In this document: one piece after another, positions 1 to 5,207 of the stretch
Layout of the letters: each line of letters begins with the position of its first letter
Position numbering within the stretch: position 1 is the first letter of the stretch
Assembly (NCBI GenBank): GCA_030604505.1
Contig: JAUVVT010000185.1
Location: 1 to 5,207 of the forward strand
Direction of reading: 5' to 3'
Length of the DNA: 5,207 bases
Origin: a bacterium
GTDB lineage: Bacteria > SM23-31 > JAUVVT01
Program-made: the position numbers and the translations under genes
The notes under the pieces: generated by a model
Databases searched by the model: none
Told to the model about the DNA's origin: nothing
The model's input: the letters and a program-made list of their open reading frames with translations, nothing else

Positions 1-477
1 CCCGGAAAGTTAATGGATTTTCGTGCATCTGTCGTATCTTCAAAAAATGTTATATACTGCATCTCGACTGATGGGTTTGTATGGAGCTATACACCTGCAA
101 CTGGCAAGTTTGAAGACCTGGGGCATGTGATAGGATGTCCCAATCAGCCCCATTATACTCCAAACATTGCACTTGATGAAGAATGGGGCCGACTCTATTT
201 TATTGCAGGCAACCACGGCGGCGGAGTTCTTGAAGAAGCTCTGGAAATTCTCACAATTTTAGACATCAGGGAAAAAAAATATTACTGGATTGGTAGTATT
301 GAGGGTGTGGAGGGCTGTTTCGGTGCTATAACCGCAGAAGACCATTCTGTCTATTTCAGCTGTTTTGGTTTAATTTATAAAGGAAATGAAGTCCTTAAAG
401 ATAAAAGAGGCAGACCTGTAACAAGACCCTATCTCTTACGTTATGATCCGCCGGAGGATATTGAATCACTGCACTAA
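1..477 (+). CDS. C-terminal part of a beta-propeller protein (5' end outside window)
   Basis: The frame is open from the first base (P-G-K-L before the first Met at 13) to the TAA at 475-477, so this is the last 158 codons of a longer gene and the Met need not be a start. The fragment reads as about three propeller blades. In each, small hydrophobic beta-strands (VIYCIS, RLYFIAG, SVYFSC) are followed by an outer strand such as FVWSYTPATGKFEDLG, LTILDIREKKYYWIGSI or YLLRYDPP. The 'Y-x-P-x-T-G-K-x-x-D-L-G' edge recurs in the next gene downstream, so the two are probably related. No catalytic motif is visible. Propellers of this kind usually bind ligands or sugars, or have lyase or lactonase-like activity, and the sequence does not choose among these. 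Location cannot be told because the N-terminus is missing; the complete neighbour is secreted. The fold call is fairly secure and the function is unknown. Confidence 0.8.
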   Translation, partial: PGKLMDFRASVVSSKNVIYCISTDGFVWSYTPATGKFEDLGHVIGCPNQPHYTPNIALDEEWGRLYFIAGNHGGGVLEEALEILTILDIREKKYYWIGSIEGVEGCFGAITAEDHSVYFSCFGLIYKGNEVLKDKRGRPVTRPYLLRYDPPEDIESLH

Positions 478-545
478 AAATAATTCTACGGCACTTAAAT
501 GATTTTAAAGTTTATCAGTAACAACATCAGCAAACAGCTTTTAAA

Positions 546-568
546 GATCCTGAACATGTTTCAGGATC
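546..568 (+). terminator. Perfect 9-bp hairpin, possible weak terminator of the upstream gene
   Basis: GATCCTGAA (546-554) and TTCAGGATC (560-568) are exact reverse complements around the 5-base loop CATGT. The hairpin starts 69 bases after the stop of the upstream gene. It lacks a following T-run on the plus strand, so it is not a classic intrinsic terminator. It could be a 3' mRNA stabiliser, a weak or factor-assisted terminator, or a protein-binding palindrome. Confidence 0.4.
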
Positions 569-681
569 GGAATGCCAGACTAATATTTCATCTAATCCAA
601 AATAACCTATGATATTATCATTGTATTAGTAGATTATTAATGATAGTTAATTGAGCTACATACCATTAGCATTCCGTTCCG

Positions 682-703
682 CCACGAAGTGGTCACTTTG
701 TGA
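682..703. repeat. Two adjacent mini-hairpins in a GC-richer block
   Basis: CCAC-GAA-GTGG (682-692) is directly followed by TCAC-TTT-GTGA (693-703), each a perfect 4-bp stem with a 3-base loop. The same bases can instead form one longer stem, CACGAAG (683-689) with CTTTGTG (696-702), using one G-U pair and a 6-base loop. The block around it, roughly 670-712, is less AT-rich than the flanks. It could be a relic of a dispersed REP-like repeat or a structured regulatory element. One copy in this window cannot decide. Confidence 0.4.
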
Positions 704-759
704 AAGCATCGAGATCAGAATCTGTCAAATACTATTTTTTATGAGGTTCTATAAATAAC

Positions 760-787
760 TTATCAATTGTAAAATCATTTATATAAT
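760..787 (+). promoter_or_regulatory. Possible promoter of the secreted propeller gene
   Basis: A perfect TATAAT (782-787) lies 34 bases before the start codon. TTATCA (760-765), a 4 of 6 match to the -35 consensus, lies upstream with a 16-base spacer. The region is very AT-rich, so TATAAT alone is weak evidence. The position is sensible for transcription starting near 794. Confidence 0.35.
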
Positions 788-805
788 ACTAAATTCAATA
801 AAATT

Positions 806-811
806 AGGAGG
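806..811 (+). promoter_or_regulatory. Ribosome binding site of the secreted propeller gene
   Basis: AGGAGG ends 10 bases before the ATG at 822. It is a full-strength Shine-Dalgarno match and fixes the start codon, in agreement with the signal peptide that follows immediately. Confidence 0.85.
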
Positions 812-821
812 ATTTTAAATA

Positions 822-2075
822 ATGGAAATTAATAAAAGGTCTGCCCTAATTATAATATTTTTCTTGTTTATAGGATTTTTCATTCAATCAACGTTTGCAC
901 AAAGAATGGGAGGATTACCTCCCGGTTCAATTTCCAAACGTATTCTGATTTCAAACGGCCCAAAAGGTCCAATTCATGGAGGTGAGAGTGCCGTAACCGA
1001 TATGATTCTTTATAATGACGGTTGGGTGTATGGAAGCACAAAAGCCACCTGGGGTGCCGAAAACTGTCATCTATTCCGCATTGACAGCGAAAAGAGCGAA
1101 CATGTGCTTAATATAACCTCCAAACTTCCCGGACAGACCGCAATTACCGACCTCGATACTGGACCGAAAAATGTCATTATCGGTTGCACATCAACCTATA
1201 ATGAAATCTTTGATGATAAAGATAACAAATATGAAGGCGGGCATCTCTTTTCGTTTAATCCACAAACAAAAGAATGTACAGATTTGGGCATTGTCGCTGC
1301 CGGACAGGGAATCAACTGTATTGCTGCAGACACCACTCGTTCGATAATATACGGTGTAACTTATCCGCCCGGGCATCTTTTTGCTTATGATTTCAACACA
1401 AAATCAATCAAAGACTTTGGTGAAATTATGACACCATGGAGAGTCAAAGACCTTGGGAGAGTATCCTGGAGAGGTGTACCTAAAGTGCTTATGATTGATG
1501 ATGCAGGGACAGTGTATTTTTCTACATATTACCGGAGAGAAATAAAAATAACCGCACAAGAGCTGATGAAAGGCGGAACCACATCATTTTCATCTAATGA
1601 AGGCGGTCGTATTTACAGGCTTGCATACGGCGGCGAAAAACCTGTTTTCACAGGAGCGGTTATTCCCACCCAAACAGGAATGGACAGTGATCCACTATAT
1701 GAGAATGGTATTGCTTCGGCAGTACGCGCAAAAGATGGTGGATTCTGGTGCGGCACAATCAACGACGGTTTTTTGTTCAAGTTTTATCCATCAACTTCAA
1801 CTGTCATTAATAAGGGCAAAGCTTTCCAGTATTGGAACCTGAAATCACTCGCTTACGGAAGCGACAACAGACTCTATATGCTTGGTGGACGCGACTATGA
1901 CAACTCATGGATTCTCTGTTATGATTCCATAACAGGTTCAATAGATTGTCTCGGCTGGCCCGACAATACAACTCAGTGCGGCGTAATATGTGCAGATAAG
2001 GAAGGCAGAATTCTTATAGCAGAAAACCTGCGACATTCGTTTATCTGGGTATGTAATATTTCAACTAAAAGATAA
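822..2075 (+). CDS. Secreted beta-propeller protein, function unknown
   Basis: A complete 417-residue protein starting at ATG 822 behind AGGAGG. Residues 1-26 form a Sec signal peptide: charged MEINKR, a hydrophobic core IIIFFLFIGFF, and a T-F-A cleavage site before Q27. There is no lipobox Cys, so it is exported but probably not lipid-anchored. The mature part consists of about seven blade-like repeats, at roughly 57-99, 107-158, 163-202, 221-282, 297-335, 340-380 and a short 387-412. A recurring outer-strand signature appears as HLFSFNPQTKECTDLG, HLFAYDFNTKSIKDFG, FLFKFYPSTSTVINKG and ILCYDSITGSIDCLG. Blade 4 carries a long polar insertion (about 236-262). I recognise the fold but no named family, and see no catalytic motif. 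It could be a sugar-binding or polysaccharide-processing propeller, given the sulfatase nearby and the related upstream gene. That role is inference. Confidence 0.9.
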   Translation: MEINKRSALIIIFFLFIGFFIQSTFAQRMGGLPPGSISKRILISNGPKGPIHGGESAVTDMILYNDGWVYGSTKATWGAENCHLFRIDSEKSEHVLNITSKLPGQTAITDLDTGPKNVIIGCTSTYNEIFDDKDNKYEGGHLFSFNPQTKECTDLGIVAAGQGINCIAADTTRSIIYGVTYPPGHLFAYDFNTKSIKDFGEIMTPWRVKDLGRVSWRGVPKVLMIDDAGTVYFSTYYRREIKITAQELMKGGTTSFSSNEGGRIYRLAYGGEKPVFTGAVIPTQTGMDSDPLYENGIASAVRAKDGGFWCGTINDGFLFKFYPSTSTVINKGKAFQYWNLKSLAYGSDNRLYMLGGRDYDNSWILCYDSITGSIDCLGWPDNTTQCGVICADKEGRILIAENLRHSFIWVCNISTKR

Positions 2076-2107
2076 TTTTTAGTAAAACTCAAATAATTAA
2101 GCATCTC

Positions 2108-2148
2108 AAGGAATAAGATAACCTATTTCTTCGGTTAAGTGTTTCCTT
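2108..2148 (+). repeat. Nested imperfect inverted repeat downstream of the propeller gene
   Basis: An outer stem AAGGAA (2108-2113) with TTCCTT (2143-2148) encloses an inner stem TAACC (2119-2123) with GGTTA (2133-2137). The two are separated by symmetric 5-base internal loops, and the apical loop has 9 bases. It has no T-run, so a structured 3' UTR is likelier than a terminator. Confidence 0.35.
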
Positions 2149-2191
2149 TATGATAAAAACAAACTATTTTTATTAACCTGTGCAGTCTGAC

Positions 2192-2225
2192 AGGGATAGC
2201 CCTATGGTTGTCCCTAAAATTTTTT
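2192..2225 (+). terminator. Intrinsic terminator of the propeller gene
   Basis: AGGGATAGCC (2192-2201) pairs over all 10 positions, two of them G-U wobbles, with GGTTGTCCCT (2206-2215) around the loop CTAT. AAAA and then six Ts (2220-2225) follow. The four As between stem and T-run make it slightly atypical. The T-run is on the plus-strand side, so it should stop transcripts from the propeller gene that ends 116 bases upstream. Confidence 0.65.
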
Positions 2226-2332
2226 ACAAACTTAAAATTGATTTACATTGAACAAAATTTTTCCTTATATATTATTTATAACCTTTACCGATGTTTTCTT
2301 CTTCATATTTCACACTTATCTGTTCACAATTT

Positions 2333-2359
2333 TTTATATAAAAACACCACTTATATAAA
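2333..2359 (-). repeat. 9-bp A/T inverted repeat just after the ADP-ribosylglycohydrolase gene
   Basis: TTTATATAA (2333-2341) and TTATATAAA (2351-2359) are exact reverse complements around a 9-base loop. The repeat begins 2 bases beyond the minus-strand stop codon. The position suits a 3' end structure, but the stem is all A/T, there is no T-run in the minus direction, and such repeats arise easily in AT-rich DNA. Confidence 0.3.
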
Positions 2360-2361
2360 TC

Positions 2362-3378
2362 TTATTCAATGTTTTTCTTGCCTATCTTCAGTTCATAACA
2401 TCTGTCTGTTAACTCAATAAGCTCATTAAATCCAAAAGTCCCACGGTCGGTCAATCGTCTTGTTAAATGTTGCGGAATTGCCTCAAGACCGTTATAAGCT
2501 CCGCTGATTGCTCCAGCCATCGCCGCTGTCGTGTCCACATCTCCCCCGACTGCAACCGCCGTGCAAATCGTTTCCCAATAGTTTTCGGGAGACCTTAAAA
2601 ATGAATACAAACTCCATAAAACACTCCCCGTAACAAAAGGAGATATTCCTTCCCACGGATTTACATATTCGGGCTCAAGACCTGCCTTCGAAATAAAATT
2701 CACCGCTTTATCCGGTGGTAATTCCAACCATTCATTTAATTGCAAAATAAAATTTGCAACTGAATTATCTATCTTTTTTGTCCATTCGCTAATTTTATTA
2801 AGGAACTGATATTTCTTAATCTTTTTTTTCTGAAGAGCCAGAGCCACAGAACCGGCAATCGCAACCGCACCTGCCGAACACCGGTTGTCCTTATGAGTGA
2901 TACGCCCCTGGTCATATGCAGCATAGATAAGTTTTTTTGGATTGTCAAAAAACATCAACCCTATTGGTCCGGCACGCATTGCACTCCCGTTCCCCGCTGA
3001 TGGCGGGGGAGTTCCGGCTTCATCCCACGGTACTCCTTCTATAAGTCGAATTGCTGCAAGCTCTGTTGCACGTCCCCGTCCGACTATTCTATTTTCGGAA
3101 AAAATTGCGGCAATCCGCCGCGCATAATCACGGGGCTCAAATTTCTTACATTCCAGATAACTCTGAAGCAGCTCACGGGCAAGCTGGGAATCATCAGTAT
3201 ACTGACCAATCGAAACTTTTCCCTTTATTTCTCTCTCATCATAAACAGCACTCAAAATATTTTTAACATACCTACTGCAGGCTTCAGGGGAATACCCCTC
3301 CACAGGAAATCCCAATGCATCTCCCAAACACTGTCCAATCAAACACCCGCTAAATTGTTCTTTGCACGGAATCTTCAT
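2362..3378 (-). CDS. ADP-ribosylglycohydrolase-family (DraG/ARH) protein
   Basis: A 338-residue cytoplasmic protein with no signal peptide, covering the whole family domain. Residue numbers are from the ATG at 3378. Motifs in order are the N-terminal helix GCLIGQCLGDALG (11-23), the metal-binding YTDDS (60-64), GNGSAMRAGPIG (129-140), THKD (161-164) and the second metal site GGDVDTT (278-284). Family knowledge makes T61, D62, D63, D280, D282 and T283 the likely binuclear Mg ligands, and all are present, so the enzyme should be active. Members remove ADP-ribose from proteins or small molecules, and many bacterial ones have unknown N- or O-glycosidic substrates. An in-frame TTG at 3393 would add five residues. 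I prefer ATG because the domain begins right after it, though neither start has a Shine-Dalgarno. It lies 83 bases downstream of the sulfatase on the same strand, probably co-transcribed. Confidence 0.93.
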   Translation of the reverse strand: MKIPCKEQFSGCLIGQCLGDALGFPVEGYSPEACSRYVKNILSAVYDEREIKGKVSIGQYTDDSQLARELLQSYLECKKFEPRDYARRIAAIFSENRIVGRGRATELAAIRLIEGVPWDEAGTPPPSAGNGSAMRAGPIGLMFFDNPKKLIYAAYDQGRITHKDNRCSAGAVAIAGSVALALQKKKIKKYQFLNKISEWTKKIDNSVANFILQLNEWLELPPDKAVNFISKAGLEPEYVNPWEGISPFVTGSVLWSLYSFLRSPENYWETICTAVAVGGDVDTTAAMAGAISGAYNGLEAIPQHLTRRLTDRGTFGFNELIELTDRCYELKIGKKNIE

Positions 3379-3415
3379 TTGCAAATAAATCAAATTAAAA
3401 AGTTTTTATAGTAGT

Positions 3416-3434
3416 GACAGACCATCGTTCTGTC
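3416..3434. repeat. Short inverted repeat in the sulfatase-hydrolase gap
   Basis: GACAGA (3416-3421) and TCTGTC (3429-3434) are exact reverse complements around 7 bases. It lies between the sulfatase stop and the hydrolase start. On the minus strand a run of five Ts follows only after 14 more bases, so it is a poor intrinsic terminator. It could modestly reduce read-through or be an operator, and chance is not excluded. Confidence 0.3.
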
Positions 3435-3461
3435 CTATATCTTATCAATAATAAAGTAAAC

Positions 3462-4913
3462 TCAATAAGGTCTATTCCTTTTCAGCAAATCCTCTTTCGC
3501 AGCACCTACCCTCTGCTCCCACGCTTTAAGACGCCCAGTCAGTATATACTGAACGCTTTTAACAGATTTGTCTCCATAGAGATTATTAAGTTCACCCGGA
3601 TCATTTTTAAGGTCATATAGTTCATTTTTCCTTTCATCCTCATAATGATGGATAAGTTTCCACCGCTTGATCCGTATCATACGCATATGGGCGACCGCGT
3701 GGTACTTCATATCATAAATAAGAAAAAGCTCATCCCTCCATATTTTCTCCTCTCCGCGAAGCAGAGGAAGTATACTGATTCCTTCGAGATGAGAAACATC
3801 AGTCGTTTCCAAACCCGCTATTTCCATAAAAGTCGGAAAAAAATCAATGTGTGAAACCAATTCATTACACCTTGACCCCGGTTTTACAACACCGGGCCAG
3901 CGAACTATTAACGGCACAACGATTGAATCATCGAACATATTTGGTCTTGGAATATCTGTTCCGAGAAAACGCGCATTACCTTTAGACCTCAAACCGTGCC
4001 GTCCAAGACAATACCCATTATCACCGGTAAAAACAACAACCGTATTTTCCTCCAGACCAAGAGTTTTCAATTCCTCAAAAAGTCGCCCCATATTACGGTC
4101 AATTGACGTAACAGGTGCATAATTCGCAAGATATCTCTTTTGAAGTTCTTGCTCTGGATAATCTTTTGCCTCTGGAAATCTTTTATAGTCAGGAAGCTTA
4201 AATTTCTTCCCGATATAATGAGCCATATCTTCTTCGGGAACGGGCAGGTAGCCCATATGCGGAGCAGGATAAGAAAGGTAAAGCATAAATGGTTTATCAC
4301 GGTTCTCATGAATAAAATTAATTGCATAATCAGTCAATATATTTAATGTAAATCCCTCTATTTTTTGATTTTCAACACGCTCATCTCCCCTCTTGACATA
4401 TAAAGTCGGATTCAGTGGTCCATGAGCATTAGTGAATCCAGCCCAGTAGTCGAAACCTCGAAGTGTGGGCCAGTATTCCATCTCTTTTCCAAGATGCCAT
4501 TTACCGACAATTCCTGTGGTATAGCCGGCATTTCGAAGCACCTGTGCGAATGTAACTGACCCATTGGGTAAACCGGTAACTTCATCATTGTTAATAAAAT
4601 CATCAATTCCGACCTGATGATTATAGCGGCCCGTGAGCATCATAGCACGCGATGGAGAACATACCGGCACTGTAACAGCAGTCTTGAATAACATTCCCTC
4701 CGATGCAAGTTTATCCATATTCGATGTATGGACATCTTCGTTACCATAAACACCAACCCACCATGAAGGCTGGTCGTCGGTATTGATAAGAACAATATTA
4801 GGTTTCTTATCAGTTCTTTGTCCATATACTCTTTTACCAAAAATATTCGGAACAGCTGCACCAGCTAAAAATCCCATTGATGCTGCAAGAAACCTCCTCC
4901 TGTCGATATTCAT
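3462..4913 (-). CDS. Tat-exported type I sulfatase (formylglycine-dependent)
   Basis: A full-length 483-residue sulfatase that should hydrolyse sulfate esters outside the cytoplasm. The N-terminus is a Tat signal: RRRFLA at 5-10, then a hydrophobic stretch to about residue 25. The alkaline-phosphatase-like domain starts at PNIVLINTDDQ (38-48), where D46 and D47 should bind Ca. The signature CSPSR (85-89) holds C85 (codon TGT), the residue converted to formylglycine. It continues with LTGRY (93-97), GKWHLG (137-142, K138 and H140), APHMGY (217-222), FTGDNG (295-300, D298 and N299), RHG (305-307) and K311. The C-terminal subdomain ends in the usual ELYDLKNDPGELNNL (431-445). The start is fixed by AAGGAGG 7 bases upstream. 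No anaerobic or FGE-type maturase gene is in the window, so maturation must be encoded elsewhere. The substrate is not deducible; a sulfated polysaccharide is plausible. Confidence 0.97.
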   Translation of the reverse strand: MNIDRRRFLAASMGFLAGAAVPNIFGKRVYGQRTDKKPNIVLINTDDQPSWWVGVYGNEDVHTSNMDKLASEGMLFKTAVTVPVCSPSRAMMLTGRYNHQVGIDDFINNDEVTGLPNGSVTFAQVLRNAGYTTGIVGKWHLGKEMEYWPTLRGFDYWAGFTNAHGPLNPTLYVKRGDERVENQKIEGFTLNILTDYAINFIHENRDKPFMLYLSYPAPHMGYLPVPEEDMAHYIGKKFKLPDYKRFPEAKDYPEQELQKRYLANYAPVTSIDRNMGRLFEELKTLGLEENTVVVFTGDNGYCLGRHGLRSKGNARFLGTDIPRPNMFDDSIVVPLIVRWPGVVKPGSRCNELVSHIDFFPTFMEIAGLETTDVSHLEGISILPLLRGEEKIWRDELFLIYDMKYHAVAHMRMIRIKRWKLIHHYEDERKNELYDLKNDPGELNNLYGDKSVKSVQYILTGRLKAWEQRVGAAKEDLLKRNRPY

Positions 4914-4920
4914 ACTCTTA

Positions 4921-4927
4921 CCTCCTT
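4921..4927 (-). promoter_or_regulatory. Ribosome binding site of the sulfatase
   Basis: The minus strand reads AAGGAGG followed by 7 bases (TAAGAGT) and then ATG at 4913. This strong match decides the start. A second AGGAGG-like sequence inside the gene is explained by the Arg-Arg codons of the Tat motif. Confidence 0.88.
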
Positions 4928-5098
4928 CATAAAAAAATATCGATTTACAATTTTATTTAAAATTTAAAAGATGTGAATATCTATCATTTTTAAAGTTAGA
5001 TATGTTTTTTTGTATAAATATGTGTAATGATGAATCTAAGTGTTTGCATTCATTCTGGAATTGTTTAGTTAATATAATATTTCACTACTGTCCCAATA

Positions 5099-5124
5099 TT
5101 AACCAAATAAATTTAATTGGTTAA
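5099..5124. promoter_or_regulatory. 8-bp inverted repeat, possible regulator-binding site
   Basis: TTAACCAA (5099-5106) and TTGGTTAA (5117-5124) are perfect reverse complements separated by 10 A/T bases. The repeat ends 5 bases before a TTGACA box, a typical place for an activator dimer. The CC/GG core makes it less likely to be a chance product of AT-rich sequence than the other repeats here. Confidence 0.45.
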
Positions 5125-5129
5125 GATTG

Positions 5130-5157
5130 TTGACATATGAGATTTTGCAATTAAATT
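5130..5157 (+). promoter_or_regulatory. Candidate rightward promoter
   Basis: A perfect -35 box TTGACA (5130-5135) is followed after 16 bases by TAAATT (5152-5157), a 4 of 6 match to the -10 consensus. Transcription would start near 5164 and run off the right edge. The weak -10 and its position next to a palindrome suggest a regulated rather than constitutive promoter. Confidence 0.45.
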
Positions 5158-5158
5158 G

Positions 5159-5172
5159 TGTAAGTGCTTGTA
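5159..5172 (+). promoter_or_regulatory. LacI-family operator-like sequence
   Basis: TGTAAGTGCTTGTA matches the typical LacI/CcpA-type palindrome TGTAAGCGCTTACA at 11 of 14 positions. It overlaps the predicted transcription start of the rightward promoter, where a repressor would block initiation. The match is by eye, the right half is imperfect, and no regulator gene is in the window. Confidence 0.4.
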
Positions 5173-5207
5173 AAAGCGTGATTTTTTCAAAAGGGATGAC
5201 ACTCAAA

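Larger units (their letters stand above)
478..821. other. AT-rich intergenic region between the two propeller genes
   Basis: No credible reading frame lies here on either strand. The stretch holds a 9-bp perfect inverted repeat (546-568) and a weaker 7-bp AT repeat, TATCATT at 616-622 against AATGATA at 639-645. It also holds a locally GC-richer block with two back-to-back mini-hairpins (682-703), a possible promoter (760-787) and the ribosome binding site of the next gene. The gap's length and these signals suggest the downstream propeller gene has its own promoter rather than relying on read-through. Confidence 0.6.
2076..2361. other. Convergent AT-rich intergenic spacer
   Basis: This 286-base spacer lies between genes transcribed towards each other. 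No convincing coding sequence is seen. From left to right it contains a nested imperfect stem (2108-2148), a strong hairpin followed by a T-run (2192-2225) with an overlapping alternative stem (2177-2194), about 100 bases of very AT-rich sequence, and a 9-bp all-A/T inverted repeat (2333-2359) directly after the stop of the minus-strand gene. Confidence 0.6.
4914..5207. other. Upstream region of the sulfatase, probably divergent regulatory DNA
   Basis: No gene is visible in these 294 very AT-rich bases. Next to the sulfatase start is its ribosome binding site. I could not pick a convincing minus-strand promoter. The distal part carries a plus-strand cluster (inverted repeat 5099-5124, promoter-like 5130-5157, operator-like 5159-5172) that points to a gene beyond the right edge. 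An ATG at 5196 (ATG-ACA-CTC-AAA) and an in-frame GTG at 5178 stay open to the edge. AAGGG touches that ATG too closely to serve as its ribosome binding site, so the real start is uncertain. Confidence 0.5.

Noticed and set aside
616..645. TATCATT/AATGATA inverted repeat as an operator
   Set aside because: It is 7 bp of mostly A/T with a 16-base loop, well within what chance gives in this composition.
2208..2420. A 70-codon plus-strand open frame in the convergent spacer
   Set aside because: It begins inside the terminator hairpin, has no ribosome binding site, has the composition of translated AT-rich spacer, and runs into the 3' end of the well-supported hydrolase gene.
3378..3393. TTG at 3393 as the start of the ADP-ribosylglycohydrolase
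   Set aside because: The five added residues (MIYLQ) add nothing to the family domain, there is no Shine-Dalgarno before it, and an ATG lies directly before the conserved region. It remains possible but is less likely.
3645..4346. Several plus-strand open frames of 68-91 codons opposite the sulfatase, plus minus-strand ones in other frames
   Set aside because: All lie within the sulfatase gene, which has a complete motif set. None has a ribosome binding site or recognisable protein features.
4877..4900. Internal AGGAGG-like sequence and Met13 as an alternative sulfatase start
   Set aside because: The purine run encodes the arginines of the Tat signal and the spacing to Met13 is too long. 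Starting there would remove the export signal.
5073..5078. TATAAT as a second rightward -10 box
   Set aside because: No -35-like hexamer lies at a workable distance (TTGCAT at 5044-5049 would need a 23-base spacer), and TATAAT is common in such AT-rich DNA.

Overview
The window is AT-rich bacterial DNA with four protein genes in two converging blocks. Well-formed Shine-Dalgarno sequences precede two of them. A Tat-exported formylglycine sulfatase, an ADP-ribosylglycohydrolase-family hydrolase and large secreted beta-propeller proteins of no familiar family together suggest a free-living glycan-degrading bacterium. The Planctomycetota/Lentisphaerota/Kiritimatiellota group or a similar uncultured lineage would fit. 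This is inference from gene content only; nothing in the window fixes the taxon.

Left block (plus strand). The window opens inside a gene whose last 158 codons (1-477) encode about three propeller blades. A 344-base AT-rich gap follows, with two hairpin-forming elements and a possible promoter. Then comes a complete 417-residue secreted beta-propeller protein (822-2075) with a Sec signal peptide and about seven blade-like repeats. The two proteins share the blade-edge pattern 'aromatic-x-P-x-T-x4-DLG', so they look like related tandem genes. A strong hairpin with a T-run (2192-2225) probably ends this transcription unit.

Right block (minus strand). A sulfatase (3462-4913) is followed after 83 bases by an ADP-ribosylglycohydrolase-family protein (2362-3378), likely one transcript. 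The sulfatase should work outside the cytoplasm after Tat export, removing sulfate esters. The hydrolase has all the metal-binding motifs of its family, no export signal, and an unknown substrate. The two blocks converge on an AT-rich spacer (2076-2361).

Right edge. The 294 bases upstream of the sulfatase hold a compact set of plus-strand signals: an 8-bp inverted repeat, a TTGACA -35 box with a weak -10, and a LacI-type operator-like sequence. They suggest a divergently transcribed regulated gene beginning just outside the window.

Functionally this looks like a piece of a sulfated-glycan or small-glycoside utilisation region. I see no mobile element, CRISPR array, tRNA, rRNA or clearly new system. 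The most unfamiliar content is the pair of propeller proteins.
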